Counted from the first letter of the stretch, positions 1 to 11,405 are shown. The stretch is 64,000 nt of DNA from Forficula auricularia (GCA_024734495.1 JALMQS010000075.1:9409313-9473312); one strand, 5' to 3'. The notes: a model not told the origin generated them from the letters alone. Numbers and translations are program-made.

Positions 1-1282
1 ATTTGACTAGGTCTTTTCAAAAAATAGCCTGGATTCTTACCAATGACCTATGGATCGTTTTTGTTCAAATCTAGTGAATTAAATTCTCATTAAGAAATGC
101 TATTATGCCTCATTCTTCTAAAATGGCCTTGAGGTTTCTCCTCACACAATTGTCCGTCTACTTGAAATGGATAAAACATCAACTGCTGGAAAACTGGTTC
201 TTTTTTTAAATAATGTGCAATATAGTTTATCATATTCAGATGACTTAAACAATCCAAGAATCTCAACTGACTTAATTAAAAAAACAGTTAAAATATAAAT
301 ATTTATATTTTCAAAAATCTCAAGAATAAGAGTATTTTTAGAGGCCAGTTATGTAAAAAAATCAATATTTTTAGCTTATATAGTAAAAATTTAAAAATCA
401 AAACTTTATAACTCTCTTATCTTATCAAAGAGAAGAAAAATCTAACCATTTCCAGATTCGTTCTTTGTTGAGAAAATATGTGAATATTGAAAAAGAGAGA
501 GATTTTATTCCAAATCCCAAACCCCTTCCACCGTTAAAAAAATCGAATTCGTTGTGAATCATCATTAAAATTTTTAATTATATCAGTGACACCAGTATTT
601 TATGAGCTTTTATTCTCGAAAAAAATCTGTTCATATTTCTATACGAATGGGAAAGTTTTAAAATAAATCGTTCTATAAATAATCTGGAAATGGCTAAATA
701 TAGAGAGTGGCTATTTAAACCACGTGAACCGATTTCAGCTCGTCAGCTAAAATCGTTCTATATTTCCCCATATAACAATCAGAGACGAAGAGAGATAATA
801 AAATCAACAAATAAATACAAGTATTTTACTTTTTTAGAGAGGATTGTTCACCCGAAAAAATATCTTCCCATTAAAAGATCTAACTTCAATTTGGTAATTT
901 TTTATACATGGAATTTTCACTTTCATTAAAATGACAAAAAAAAGAAAAGATATTAAGGTTAATTCGAGCTCGAATAAAGAATAATCTCTAGTCTAAAAAA
1001 TGTCATCATATTTCAAATCAAATGCCTTTTTTTATATAAAAAGAAAAGAGAAAGGATATCAAAGTCGTATCAAGGGGTGCTCTACTTTCGTTTTCTAATA
1101 AAAATTTATTAGCAAGCATTAATATTATTTTTATTTTTTGTAATTATTATTTTATCAACTAAGTACTGTCTTCTTTTGAATTGTTTCTAATTTGCTTATA
1201 TATATACGCATTAATTAATATTTCCTGATAATGGTTCTATCAAACCGAAAAATTAGCCTATAAGAAAAAAGGGAATATTTGT
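1..1282. other. AT-rich stretch, nothing recognised
   Basis: No terminal repeats, motif-bearing ORF or RNA gene was seen. A 79-codon ORF at 690-929 (+) has no recognisable motif and is probably chance. Confidence 0.5.
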
Positions 1283-1395
1283 TTTCCTTTTTTGAAGCAA
1301 AAGGGTGCAGACAAAGGTGTCTGTTCATCCAGTTTTTGTAGGATTGAAGATTATAACAATTGGGAAAGAGCGAGAGAGTTGTAATTTTTAGAAGT
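1283..1395 (-). pseudogene. Non-LTR retrotransposon C-terminal relic
   Basis: On the minus strand one frame reads FPNCYNLQSYKNWMNRHL. This matches the tail pattern (WNSLP..FP..YNLQ.FK..V..HL) common at the C-terminus of arthropod endonuclease/reverse-transcriptase elements. A second, better copy lies at 18870-18975. The upstream WNSLP-like part is in another frame, so a frameshift is present. No RT or endonuclease core is nearby. Assignment rests on this short pattern and its paralogue in the window. Confidence 0.45.
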
Positions 1396-1735
1396 TAGAG
1401 ATAAACGTATTGGCGAATGATGTGGTTCGGCACTTCTCTAATTTGATTACGAAGGGGCATCGGTGAATTTCGTGTTACGTGCACATCAGACCTTAAGGAG
1501 AATTGTTGAATTTAACTCGTTGGATGGCATCTATAAAACAGGGAAAGGACGAAAATTCTTCTTCGATTCAAAGGTCTTCACAAACTTAAATGTTTTTTTC
1601 GTTTAGGCATAGCTATACTTCGGGCCAGGGTACAGTCATGCAAAAAAATTTATATTTATCAATGTAAAACTTAAGAATAAGATAAATTATAATTTATAAA
1701 ATAAACAAATTACCATTAATCATTTATTTTTATTT
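1396..1735. other. Unassigned; 1400-1560 slightly GC-richer
   Basis: No family recognised. The interval 1400-1560 is less AT-rich than its neighbours but has no long ORF or splice-like structure that I can defend. Confidence 0.3.
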
Positions 1736-1743
1736 GATTTATT

Positions 1744-2623
1744 GGGGATTCTACGGTAACTGTGGCGTCGCGATCTGACTATGGATTCTGATAGTACTCA
1801 CCAAAATAAGACGAAAATGAAGAATACTATTTTTCGAGATTTCGTTTAGTTTTTAAGATATCCAGTTTAAAAAATACTGTTTTTTGTATTTATTTTATTT
1901 TATTTTTCAATTGTTTTTTTTTATAGAAACATGTAAACCGTAGGTTTCCGTGTGGCGCCGCTATCTGACGACGGATTCTTTTAGAACTAGATAAAATAAG
2001 TCTGAATGTAAAAATAAAATTTTAAACTACAAATTTGAGCTGAAATTGAGTTTATGGACTGTGTTGTCTCAAATTGTCTCAAGTGAGCGCCAGTGGGCGT
2101 TGACAATTTTCACTTTTAGAACTTTTCATAGGTTCGGTTCTATTCATCATCTCGGTTCATTTAGATAAAAAATGGGTTCCCGAACAAACTTTGAAAGGTT
2201 CGGTTAAGATATATTCAGTTCGGCTCGGTTCGGCTCGTATATCTTCATTTCGGGCTGGCTTTTATGCGATTAGGTTAACGATCTGAATATATCTTAACCG
2301 AACCGACAACGACTTTTACACATTCGAATTATTTTGGAGTATTTACTAATTATTTTTTAATTAATATTCATTTTCTAAAAGAATCCGTCATCAGTAGCGG
2401 TACCATACGGAACCCCCGTGACACTACGAATTTCGTGGTTTCTATAAAAAACAATTGAAAAATAAAATAAAATAAAATACAAAAAAACAGTATTTTTTAA
2501 ACTGTATATCTCGAAAACTAAGCGAAATCTCGAAAAATGATATTCTTCATTTTCGTCTTATTTTGGTGAGAACTATAAGAATCCATCGTCAGATTGCGGC
2601 GCCATAGTTACCTTAGAATTGCC
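1744..2623. mobile_element. Foldback element F1 (long inverted repeats, 8-bp TSD)
   Basis: Both ends carry GGNNATTCTANGGTAAC followed by a long shared arm (TGTGGCG, GATCTGA, GGATTCTTATAGT, AAAATAAGACGAAAATGAA), in inverse orientation. Most of the 880 bp therefore folds on itself around a centre near 2230-2290. Flanks are GATTTATT (1736-1743) and TATTTATT (2624-2631), an 8-bp target duplication with one mismatch. A second copy is at 24503-25334. There is no transposase ORF, so it is non-autonomous. The 8-bp duplication suggests hAT- or P-type mobilisation, but the superfamily is not proven. Confidence 0.75.
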
Positions 2624-2631
2624 TATTTATT

Positions 2632-2844
2632 TTTCTTTATACCTACATGTAACAGTATAAATAAAATTTTTACAATTAATTTAATTTTAGAATAAAAATA
2701 TAAAATAAAAACTACTTAATAAATATATTCTCATTTCCAGATATATCGTGGATTTGGAACTTCTTTGCGGATCTACCAAATAATAATAATAAATAGAATC
2801 AGAATCAATATTATGATTTTAAATCTGTTGGGATTTTACTGAGT
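2632..2844. other. AT-rich DNA upstream of the host exon
   Basis: No repeat recognised. The sequence GATTTTACTGAGTCAG ending at about 2845 could serve as a splice acceptor for the following GC-rich exon, or the exon could instead begin at a transcription start; neither is settled. Confidence 0.3.
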
Positions 2845-3312
2845 CAGGCTTAAAAGTAAAAGACGCCAAAGATCTGCTAAAAGGCAAACGTTGTCAAGCA
2901 GCACTCGTTAGCCCGTAGATTGGGTTGGCGGTTACGTTGGTTAACAGAATGTCAGTGATCAAGCAGACGACGCTGAGGATGACATCGGCGATTAACTGAA
3001 GTGAACTCAGCGATGGCCCAGTTCGTGACGCATATCCAGCCGACGTTGACGGAGGCTTCGGCTCACATCCACCATCACCCTCACCAGCACCAGCACCATA
3101 ATATCCACCAGCATTCGCATCCGCCGCATCAGCATCTCCACCATAACCAGCACCATAACCAGCACCAGTTCCACAATTCGCCACCACCAGTCAGCCATTC
3201 GACGCCCACCCCATCGTCGGCAAGCAGCACCTCCACCTCGCATCACCACCATTCGCCCCGCCCACGGCCACCCCAACACATCGACCTTGTGCGCCACCAT
3301 AATCTCGACCAG
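2845..3312 (+). CDS. Histidine-rich protein exon with splice donor (host gene, partial)
   Basis: This is the only convincing host coding exon. A GC-rich island abruptly replaces AT-rich DNA at about 2880. The first in-frame ATG is at 3013 in good context (GCGATGG), after an in-frame TGA at 2980. From there 100 codons run to CAG at 3310-3312, followed at once by the donor GTGAGT (3313-3318), so the exon ends in phase 0. The peptide begins MAQFVTHIQPTLTEASAH, then is dominated by His, Gln, Asn and Pro, with a Ser/Thr patch and a final IDLVRHHNLDQ. The low-complexity middle gives no domain. 2845-3012 would be 5' UTR or an upstream exon part. I do not recognise the gene. The overlapping minus-strand ORFs are Gly- or Met/Val-rich shadows of the CAC/CAT repeats. 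Confidence 0.6.
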
Positions 3313-3569
3313 GTGAGTGAAAATTCAAATCCCTCAACACTAAGCACTACCAAAACAACAAAAACATATTAGTCAAATTGCTAATTGACATAAACATTTG
3401 CTATTTGCCCTTTTCTATTTAATGCAAAATGGAGAAATTGTTTATGATAGTTTTTTTTTTTATTATTATTATTGGCCTGTCGGCGACGAGGCCATTGACG
3501 CCACTATGCTTGTTTTAGCTATACAGCTCAAAATTATTTCGAAATATCACATCGAATTACTACAAACCT
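3313..3569 (+). other. Start of the intron after the His-rich exon
   Basis: Begins with the donor GTGAGT. A T run followed by ATT repeats (3447-3472) leads into a less AT-rich segment (3475-3560) without a recognised family. Confidence 0.45.
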
Positions 3570-3870
3570 TTCTGTGTGGTTGTAAAGGGGCCACACAGGG
3601 AGATAAATAAAATAAATAAATACATAAAGATACATACTAAATCATGCATTCTTCCATTCATTCAAGATTTCACTGGAGTATCACAGACCACCCTATGTGG
3701 TTGTAAAGGGACCACACAGGGAGGAAGACTAAAATTAAGTATAAATAAATAAATATAAAATAGACTTACATACTATATCATTCATTCTTACATTCATTCA
3801 AAATACCACAGTTTTTTATCACTGATCACCCTGAATGATTGTAAATGGGCCATCCAAGGAGAAAGACTAG
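3570..3870. repeat. Three decayed tandem repeats, about 121-138 bp period
   Basis: The motif GTGGTTGTAAAGGG followed by CCACACAGGGAG occurs near 3577, 3698 and, more diverged, 3836, each followed by TAAATAAATA-type DNA and a CATTCATTCA motif. The array lies just downstream (minus sense) of the RNase H pseudogene and may be its 3' untranslated tail; that link is an inference. Confidence 0.55.
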
Positions 3871-4829
3871 ACTAAAATTAACAAATAAATAGATATCTAA
3901 TAAATATATAGGTAAATAAATAAATACAACAAATATAAAAAAAAACAGGAATAGAAATTTATGTCTGAAAGCCTTGGATAAGTACCTTTTAAATTTACTT
4001 TAATAGGTCTATTTCTGAGAGATAATTTTTTATGTTTCTTATATAATCTTCTCCTTTTAAGATATCCCTTGAAAAAATGTCATTTTTAATTCGCTGATTT
4101 CCGTATAAAGGACATTCGAATAATAGATGAGTTATATTGACTAATTGATCACAGGGGATGCACCAGGGCGAATTTTCTCCCCGAAGAATGTGACCATGTG
4201 TTAAATAACAATGTCCGATTATTAGACGGGAAAGAATCGCCTGTTCTCTTCTAGGGAGATTTGATTTTTGGAGACCTGTTATTTTAGGCAAATATTTCCT
4301 CAATTTGCTATTGGTAATTTGCTGCCATTGGTTTTCCAATTTTCCATTATATTAGATTTAATGACTTTTTGGATATCCTCGTATATATAGTATATGAGTT
4401 AAAGTCAATCCCTTCTTTTAACGCCCTTGTTTGGCGAGGATGTCTACTGATTCATTGTCGCTTATTCCAACATGTCCTGGTACCCACATGTAGGCTATAT
4501 TTGTCCCTCTTTCAGATAATATTTTGTATAAAATGTGGATTTGCTGCAAAATTGGATTATATGAATCGATGTTTTCCAAGGATTTTATAATATAGCTTAT
4601 ACCAGGGGTTCCCAAACTTTTCCTTTTTTCAATTAAAAATTTTCCAGGCGCCCTATTATATATTATTTATTTTGGTCGCGCAGGAGAGGGCCTCCTCTTA
4701 CAACAGATACGATGTTTACAAAATTGGTTTATACAATTGGTGGAAATATTTATATTTCTCTTTCTCCCCTCTCTATTTACAGTAGTAGTATTGTTAAAAT
4801 TTTATACATGTGTCAAATCAATAAAAATA

Positions 4830-4900
4830 GGGGTCGGGTTAGGCTAGAGGTTAGCGTGCCAACCTGCTCCGGGCTCAAATCCGACTCGAGTTGAATAGAA
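4830..4900 (+). repeat. tRNA-derived SINE head
   Basis: GGGGTCGGGTTAGGCTAG, an A-box-like GGTTAGCGTGCC and a B-box-like GGCTCAAATCC, then GACTCGAG, align in order with the complete SINE at 22824-22998 (reverse). The sequence then turns into A-rich DNA with AATA repeats. It lies within the hAT at 4603-5384. The 3' limit is unclear; it may run to the ATT repeat near 5132. Confidence 0.6.
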
Positions 4901-5105
4901 AAAAAATAAATAAGTAAATAAAAAATATAAAAAATATGAACAAAAATATGAATAAAAACACAAAAACATGAATAAAAACAAAAAACATGAATAAAAATGA
5001 AAAATAATAATAAAAACCAAAAATAAAAGATATGTGCAGTATGTATATGTAAGATTTCATAGATCGGGTCATTGAGTGACTTCGGATAAATTCTATGTCA
5101 CTTCA

Positions 5106-5132
5106 TTATTATTATTATTATTATTATTATTT
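5106..5132. repeat. ATT trinucleotide microsatellite
   Basis: Nine consecutive ATT units, possibly the 3' tail of the SINE that begins near 4830. Confidence 0.8.
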
Positions 5133-5920
5133 TTATATACAATTAACTTTGGTTATGACCCGCTCTTTTATTAAAACTGTAAAAGTTTAAGAGAGAGCCC
5201 CTCATCGCCCGATGTCGTTTAATTAAGTAAATGTATGTCTAATCGTAAGTAAGAGATAAAAATAAATACATTTTTAGCTTCTCACTTTGTTTTTTGTCTA
5301 GTTAGGCTAGATTAATGTCTTGCTTCTATCAAGCTTCGTGGCGCACCTGTGAAGAAGCTGCGGCGCACAGTTTGGGAACCTCTGGTTTATACTATTAAAT
5401 GAGCAATTCTTATATATAAATATGTTCCAGCAAAAACACATCAGTAAAAAAGCCCAAGTTCGACTAATAAAAACCGTTTTAATTTTTACATTGTATAGGT
5501 GTGATTGGTTTTCAATTAAAAGTTTGAGCCAATTATAAGCCCGGAAAATTGGATTTTGGAGCAAGATATAATATATGTAAAAACTGGATTTTTTCGATAG
5601 ATTTTTTTTATATTAAATACCCATAATATTTTCATTCTGATTTAAACGAAGATCAATAAATCATGGGTTTCCTACATTTTATTCACTCGCGAATCGAATG
5701 TAGGTGATTTTTGTCAGATATTAAGTAATAATAATCAACCAGCAGTGGTCTAGCGATATATATATATATTAAAAATGTTGCGGTCAAAAATAACTCTCTT
5801 TGATATATATATCCACTTAATATATTAATTAGAAAATTATTTAATCGAAAATCAATAGGATAATGATAGCTAAAGTACGATATCGATACTTATACTTTCC
5901 TAGTTGTCTTTGGAACACAT

Positions 5921-6322
5921 CCCTAGTAGCACAATGTTTCAAACTATATAATAACTATATAGGGACTGTATAGATTCTCGAAAACCGAGGGGTGATCCGC
6001 GATTGGAAGTAGGTGTACACCTCTTTGGAAGTATTTGGAAATATTTGGAAGTACTCGGGAATATTTGGAATTGCTCGGAAATATTTGGAAGTACTTGGAA
6101 ATATTTGGAATTGCTTGGAAATATTTGGAAGTACTTGGAAATATTTGGAATTACTTGGAAATATTTGGAATTACTTGGAAATATTTGGAATTACTAGGAA
6201 ATATTTGGAAGTACAAGTGCATGCTTAGGTGTACAGCATATTAGGTCGCGGTTCACCCCTCGTCGAAAACTATATAGGCGCTATATAATTACTATATGGT
6301 TTGAAACATTGTGCTACTAGGG
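5921..6322. mobile_element. MITE E1, TIR CCCTAGTAGCACAA, interrupted by MITE D1
   Basis: Left CCCTAGTAGCACAATGTTTC and its reverse complement at the right end (to 6322) bound the element. Both subterminal regions carry repeated ACTATATAG units. Removing the inner MITE (5986-6262 plus one target copy) leaves about 117 bp, similar in form to copy E2 at 13172-13255. There is no clear target duplication longer than 2 bp. Superfamily not assigned. Confidence 0.8.
5986..6262. mobile_element. MITE D1 with internal GGAA minisatellite
   Basis: TIRs CGAGGGGTGATCCGCGA and, reversed, CGAGGGGTGAACCGCGA. Flanks TCGAAAAC at 5978-5985 and 6263-6270 are a perfect 8-bp target duplication. The inside (about 6024-6215) is a tandem array alternating ATATTTGGAA with TTACTTGGAA or GTACTTGGAA. 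The array is open in all three forward frames and yields meaningless ORFs. Copy D2 at 29381-29546 shares the ends but has only a short GGAA region. Confidence 0.88.
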
Positions 6323-7379
6323 ATATGTTATAATTTTTATTTTTATCATATTTATATCACCGTATTAATCATTTCAGAAGCAAAATCAATAAAGTTCTAA
6401 AAATTCTAGTTACAAATTACGTTAAGATTTAATTTTTTTCCTTGTGAATTCTCATATTTTAACATATATTTAAACTAGACTTTCTTTAGCAATAATAAAT
6501 ATAGAATAGATGTTTATTAAAATCTATTAAATTATTAATTTCAATGTTATTATTTTTGAGTGAATTACTCACATTTAAAAAAAACAACATTTTATTATAC
6601 CAATAACTTTGAACACTGATGTACAAATCTATTTATCATTGACTAAGTGATTTACATTTCTATTCATGGAACTCTCGTTAATGGAAATATAAATTGTTAA
6701 TTAACATTATGGATATGTTTATGACTGGCTATATTTACTTAATTCTGTTTCCAAATGAAAGGGTCTGAAAATCATCCTTTTTTAGAAACTCTTTTTCCAA
6801 TTAAGCATTTAAGTGTAAAAGAATGGTACAGAGAAACGAGCTCTGGGTTTGAAGGGGGTGGTACAAGAGAAGGGGGTAACAAATGGGGTTGAATTTCGTC
6901 GGTCGATGTCGTCACAGCTCCAAATGGCACCTAATTGCCCATGTCCGCCTCTGATCTAATAAGTCTTAAGGGCGGTTAAACTTTCAACTCATAAATTATA
7001 AAGTGTTATACTAATTATTCAGTGAAATGCTTGTTAATTGAATATTCTATCAAATAAACCCTCTAATTACTTGCTTACTTACTTGCTTGAAATTAATTTA
7101 TATTTTAGTACTAAAAAATATCTTAAAGAAAATATGCAGAAAGTTAAATTAACAAAAATGATTTTTATCGGAAAAAGTTTTCTTTCAAATCGTTTTAAGA
7201 AATATCGACAACTCGACATGGATTTGGTATTAATCAAGTGAGACTGCTTGTCTAAAAAAACTTTTAAACCACCTTCCAAATATTACTCTATTCTAATCAA
7301 CACAATTGAATCAAATAATAAAAAAAATTAATGGATTTTTTAAATTTTCTTTTTTTCCACTAAAAAAAACCATTTTATT
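6323..7379. other. Unassigned AT-rich DNA
   Basis: No recognised element. A GC-richer patch at 6830-6960 (with GTCGGTCGATGTCGTCACAG) stands out but has no defensible ORF. Confidence 0.3.
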
Positions 7380-8330
7380 TAAGTATGGTCGATAATAATT
7401 TTTATAAAAAAAAATAAATAAAACCGACTTCAAAAAAATTAAATTCAACAAATGAAATAATAAGAAGAACTCAAAAATCAAATAAAATGCACTAAAAGTT
7501 ACAAAATAATTATCTAATTTAGTTAGAACTAAACGACGAAATAATAACATTAAATCACTTTTTGAAGTCGGTGCCAAACATATATATTTTATGATGAATC
7601 GAACTCGACGGATGACACTTACGTTTGGCGGGTACGCTCGCTTATATAGTTTGTTTAGCACCGACTTCAAAAAGTGATGTTCATGTTAATATTTCGTCGT
7701 TTATTTGTAATTAAATTAAATAATTATTTTGTACCTTTTAGTGCAATTTATTTTATTTTTGAGTTCTTCTTATTATTATTTTATTCGTTGCATTTAATTT
7801 TTTTGAAGTCGGTTTTTATTTTTTATAAAAATTATTTTTATTTATCTCTTTTTAGTGATGTTATTAATATTGACTTAATATAAGTAAATAAAAGAAAGCG
7901 TCGAGCGAATGAATCAGAAAATGATAATAAAATTCAATTCATAAATATAGAAATTCTCTCGAAATGTTTGCGGGTTTTAAATGAATGTTTTAAGATTTTT
8001 TTATAAAAGATTTTATTTATTATAATTTCGATTATTTGCTCATAAGAGAGATTTACGTTATTTCGTAATTGATCATATCATCAGAATTTGACCAAATAAA
8101 CATGAGACCACCCCTAAGGTATCCCCTTTCCAATAAAAAAAGAATCATCAAAATCGGTCCACGTGGCAAAAAGGTTCTCGCTGAACATACATAAAATAAA
8201 TAAATAGTTAAGTATCTTGACTATCATGGACCTATACTGATCCAAACCCAGAAAGAATAATTGAAATCGGTTCATAAACAAAGAAGTTATGCCTGAACAA
8301 ACATAACAAAAAAGGTCCAATACCAATGAA
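7380..8330. mobile_element. Foldback element family C, copy C1
   Basis: Two inverted arms carry TTTTTGAAGTCGG and converge on a centre near 7575-7670 (TTTGAAGTCGGTGCCAAAC facing GTTTAGCACCGACTTCAAA). A one-sided tail to about 8330 contains ATCGGTTCATAAACAAAGAA and CGCTGAACATACATAAAAT. Copies C2 (34385-35285) and C3 (53225-54365) show the same order. No ORF with motifs is present. Exact ends and superfamily are uncertain. Confidence 0.7.
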
Positions 8331-8556
8331 AAGCCCTAAGGCTAAAGTCAATTAACGTGTGAATTCGTAAACATTAGCATAGATTTTATTAGACGAGTTT
8401 GATTGTATATCAGAAAGGAAGCAAACCCAAGTGCCAACAAAACTTCCTAGTTTCTAATTCAACTATATAATAAGTAAGATTATACATAGGAATTTTGTAT
8501 CAGTCGCCGGTAAAACTTTATGATGAAGATATGTAAGTCTTTGATTGGAATTTCTT

Positions 8557-8632
8557 AGCTGGTCTTGTATATCAGAGATAAATTGCTCGGTTAGCCTTTT
8601 TAGATTTTGGGTTCGATTCCCTTGGTTTTTTC
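8557..8632 (+). repeat. tRNA-like relic (A and B boxes)
   Basis: TTAGCTGGTCTTG (A-box-like) is followed about 60 bp later by GGTTCGATTCC, a perfect B-box consensus. No cloverleaf with paired acceptor arms could be drawn by eye, so a SINE or tRNA relic is more likely than a gene. Confidence 0.35.
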
Positions 8633-9639
8633 TTTCGCACTCTAAAAATGTTCTTGATTACCAAAATTACGCCTATAGAAATCTTCTCCCGAACTTACGA
8701 GACAAAGTAGTTTTATTTTTTTAAATATTTATTTATTAAAAACATTGTATCTATAGGACCATCTAGCCCCTTTAATGTACAATTTTAGAACAATTTAATT
8801 ACTTATCCACCTTCTGAATGCTTTAAAGAGATAACGAGCTTCTTCTTGTTCTTTTTCCGATTTCAAATTACTTTTTATTGTGTGTGGTATATTATAGTTT
8901 TTATTTATTTACTATATTTGTTATTACTAGAGACCGGATTTTTATGCAGTAAAAAGTTCTAAAATATGCAGTTAAAATGCCGAAATATGCAAGTAATATG
9001 CAGAATACGTTGAAATATGCAAATATATGCAGTAAAAGATGGCAAAATAAATTTTTTATTCACTAAAAAATTAAAATTGAACAAAAAATGAATATATATT
9101 TGAAGGAGTTTTCTGACAGGAATAAAATGATAAAGTAAGCTATAGACACCAAGAGTCTATATCTACTTTTATTGCGTAAAATATTGCACAAAATTCTCGT
9201 TATATTTAATATATGTAATATTATTAAAAAATCTTTAAACTAAATAATAGGTACACTCGAATAAAATAAAAATAATAAATATAATTATGTTTCAAAAGTG
9301 TGAACGCAAAAATACGGAGGGATAGTTTTATTTAACAGACACAAATGTTTTGTATTGCTTTTATTTTTTTACTACATATTAACAAGCTTATTGACGTACA
9401 AATAATAAATTAATAAAATAATGCAAATAGTTAACAGGCTATAATAATCTGATCCCTACACTAATTTCACAAACACACGAACTCTCAATGTCCAAAATGG
9501 GTTATAATTCCCGAAGGCCGTTTAAAAAACAAAATAAAAATAAACTGCAACGGATCGTTGCTAAACTTTATCCAAATTCATTTGAAATATTAATATGTTT
9601 GTTCCTTTATTATTAATCAGATATCACTTGCAATTTGTA

Positions 9640-10420
9640 GTTCATATTGACATTAATTCAAAAATAATTCTCATTTAATCGTTGAGGAATAACCATTCTA
9701 CATTTGATTTTTGACATTTCGGTTATTATTGTAACCATTGCTGAAGACATGGAGGAATCGACTTAAAATCAAAATAGTCATCGATTCTCATCTAATACTT
9801 GAGGAATAACAATTCTACATTAGTTTTTGACGTTTCGATTATTATTGGTAACCATTGCTGAGACATGGAGGAATCGACTTAAAATCAAAAATAACGATCG
9901 ATTCTTATCTAATACTAGAGAATACCTATTGCATTCCATTTTTGATGTTTTGACTATTGGAACCTCTACTGAAAACGTGGAAGAATCGACTTAAAATCAA
10001 AAAGACTAAATTTTTTATGGCAAACAACTCAAGCTTGAGTTGTTTACCAAAAAAGATTTTAGTCTTTTTGATTTTAAGTCTATTCTTCCACGTTTTCAGT
10101 AGAGGTTGCCATTAATAGTCAAAACATCAAAAATGGAATGCAATAAGGTTATTCCTCTAGTATTAGATAAGAATCGATCGTTATTTTTGATTTTAAGTCG
10201 ATTCCTCCATGTCTTCAGCAATGGTTACCAATAATAATCGAAACGTCAAAAACCTAATGTAGAATTGTTATTCCTCAAGTATTAGATGAGAATCGATGGC
10301 TATTTTTGATTTTAAGTCGATTCCTCCATGTCTTCAGCAATGGTTACCAATAAAAACCGAAACGTCAAAAATCCAATATAGAATGGTTATTCCTCAAGTA
10401 CTAGATGAGAATCAATCGCT
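9640..10420. repeat. Large palindrome inside B1
   Basis: The two arms are reverse complements around CAAGCTTG at about 10031. Each contains units with TCTTCAGCAATGGTTACCAA, ATTCCTC and TTGATTTTAAGTCGATTC. As RNA or single-stranded DNA the region could form a very long hairpin. Confidence 0.85.
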
Positions 10421-10960
10421 ATTTTTGGTTTAAAGTCGATACCTCTATGTCTTCAGCAATGGTTACCAATAAAACCGAAACGTCAAAAATCCAATATAGA
10501 ATGGTTATTCCTCAAGTATTTGATGAGACTCAATCGCTATTTTTGGTTTAAAGTCGATTCCTCTATGTCTTCAGAAATGGTGACCAATAAAAACCGAAAC
10601 GTCAAAAATCCAATATAGAATGGTTATTCCTCAAGTACTAGATGAGAATCAATCGCTATTTTTGGTTTAAAGTCGATTCCTCTATGTCTTCAGCAATGGT
10701 TACCAATAAAAACCGAAACGTCAAAAATCCAATATAGAATGGTTATTCCTCAAGTATTTGATGAGAATCAATCGCTATTTTTGGTTTAAAGTCGATTCCT
10801 CTATGTCTTCAGAAATGGTCACCAATAAAAACCGAAACGTCAAAAATCCAATATAGAATGGTTATTCCTCAAGTATTTGATGAGAATCAATCGCTATTTT
10901 TGGTTTAAAGTCGATTCCTCTATGTCTTCTGCAAAGGTAAGGGATAAGAAAACAACGCAG
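10070..10960. repeat. Tandem array, about 120-bp unit, 7 or more copies
   Basis: The landmark TCTATGTCTTCAG (TCCATG in older units) recurs at about 10205, 10325, 10444, 10562, 10681, 10800 and 10919, so the period is 118-120 bp. The last units are the most alike, suggesting recent local amplification. Confidence 0.92.
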
Positions 10961-11405
10961 TTGCTATGGTTACTTATAAAATTTCCTCCCAAATTTTTAG
11001 CATTTCACAGAGAGAAGCCTATCCATTCTTATTTAAGCAAGGCTAAATGAGCTATATTAAAAGGTTCAAATGAATAAATTTTAAAGAATTTAAAAAATTA
11101 AAAAAGTACTCTCTTACTCTAGAGTAAAGTACTTTAAAATATAATTTTACTAAAAACTTTATTTATCCTTTTTTGTGGTCCCCAAGGTACTTAATTAGGA
11201 TATTAAATTTCACCAAAATTGGTTAAGTCATTTTCAAGATATTTAGAAAAAACTAAAAAAGTACTGAAATAAAGTACTAATGTTTGTGGGCCGATATGTA
11301 CCAAAAACTAATCAGCGCTTCATTTTGTTCAAAGAATGCTAGGTTTTCAATTTCATTTCAATCGGTGCAACGGTGTGGAAAAAATCGTGGGCCAAAAAAA
11401 CGATA

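Larger units (their letters stand above)
4603..5384. mobile_element. Non-autonomous hAT element inside the RNase H pseudogene
   Basis: Termini CAGGGGTTCCCAAACT and, reversed, CAGAGGTTCCCAAACT fit the hAT pattern. Flanks GCTTATAC (4595-4602) and GTTTATAC (5385-5392) are an 8-bp duplication with one mismatch. Removing the element rejoins the RNase H reading frame across the site, which independently supports the boundaries. The inside holds a tRNA-derived SINE head, A-rich DNA and an ATT microsatellite, but no transposase. Confidence 0.85.
3995..5570 (-). pseudogene. I/jockey-like non-LTR retrotransposon, RNase H and C-terminal Cys/His region
   Basis: Minus-strand relic of the 3' part of a LINE-type polyprotein, split by a hAT insertion (4603-5384). 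Upstream of the hAT a decayed RNase H segment ends in NCSFNSIN, at the place of the usual SDS motif. It resumes after the hAT with ISYIIKSLENIDSYNP and continues to WVPGHVGISDNESVDILAK, the RNase H signature containing its last acidic residue. Then comes a spacer and the C-terminal part: KYLPKITGL, RLIIGHCYLTHGH, and CIPCDQLVNITHLLFEC, a Cys-Cys-His-Cys knuckle. At least two frameshifts lie around 4340-4420. RT and endonuclease are absent (5' truncation). The stop is at 3995. RNase H would degrade template RNA during target-primed integration. The clade (I versus related RNase H-bearing clades) is not settled. Confidence 0.8.

Noticed and set aside
690..929. 79-codon ORF with basic residues
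   Set aside because: No motif, no splice or promoter context, AT-rich codon content like chance ORFs around it.
2894..3300. Two minus-strand ORFs (Gly/Tyr/Ala-rich and Met/Val/Arg-rich)
   Set aside because: They are the antisense shadows of CAC/CAT/CAG repeats in the His-rich exon; the consensus splice donor is on the plus strand.
6003..6244. Three overlapping ORFs rich in LEIFG/NIWKY repeats
   Set aside because: Translation of the stop-free GGAA minisatellite in MITE D1; all three frames are open because of the repeat.
10070..10960. Regular array that superficially resembles a CRISPR
   Set aside because: Units are uniform about 120-bp tandem copies without unique spacers, inside a eukaryotic transposon.
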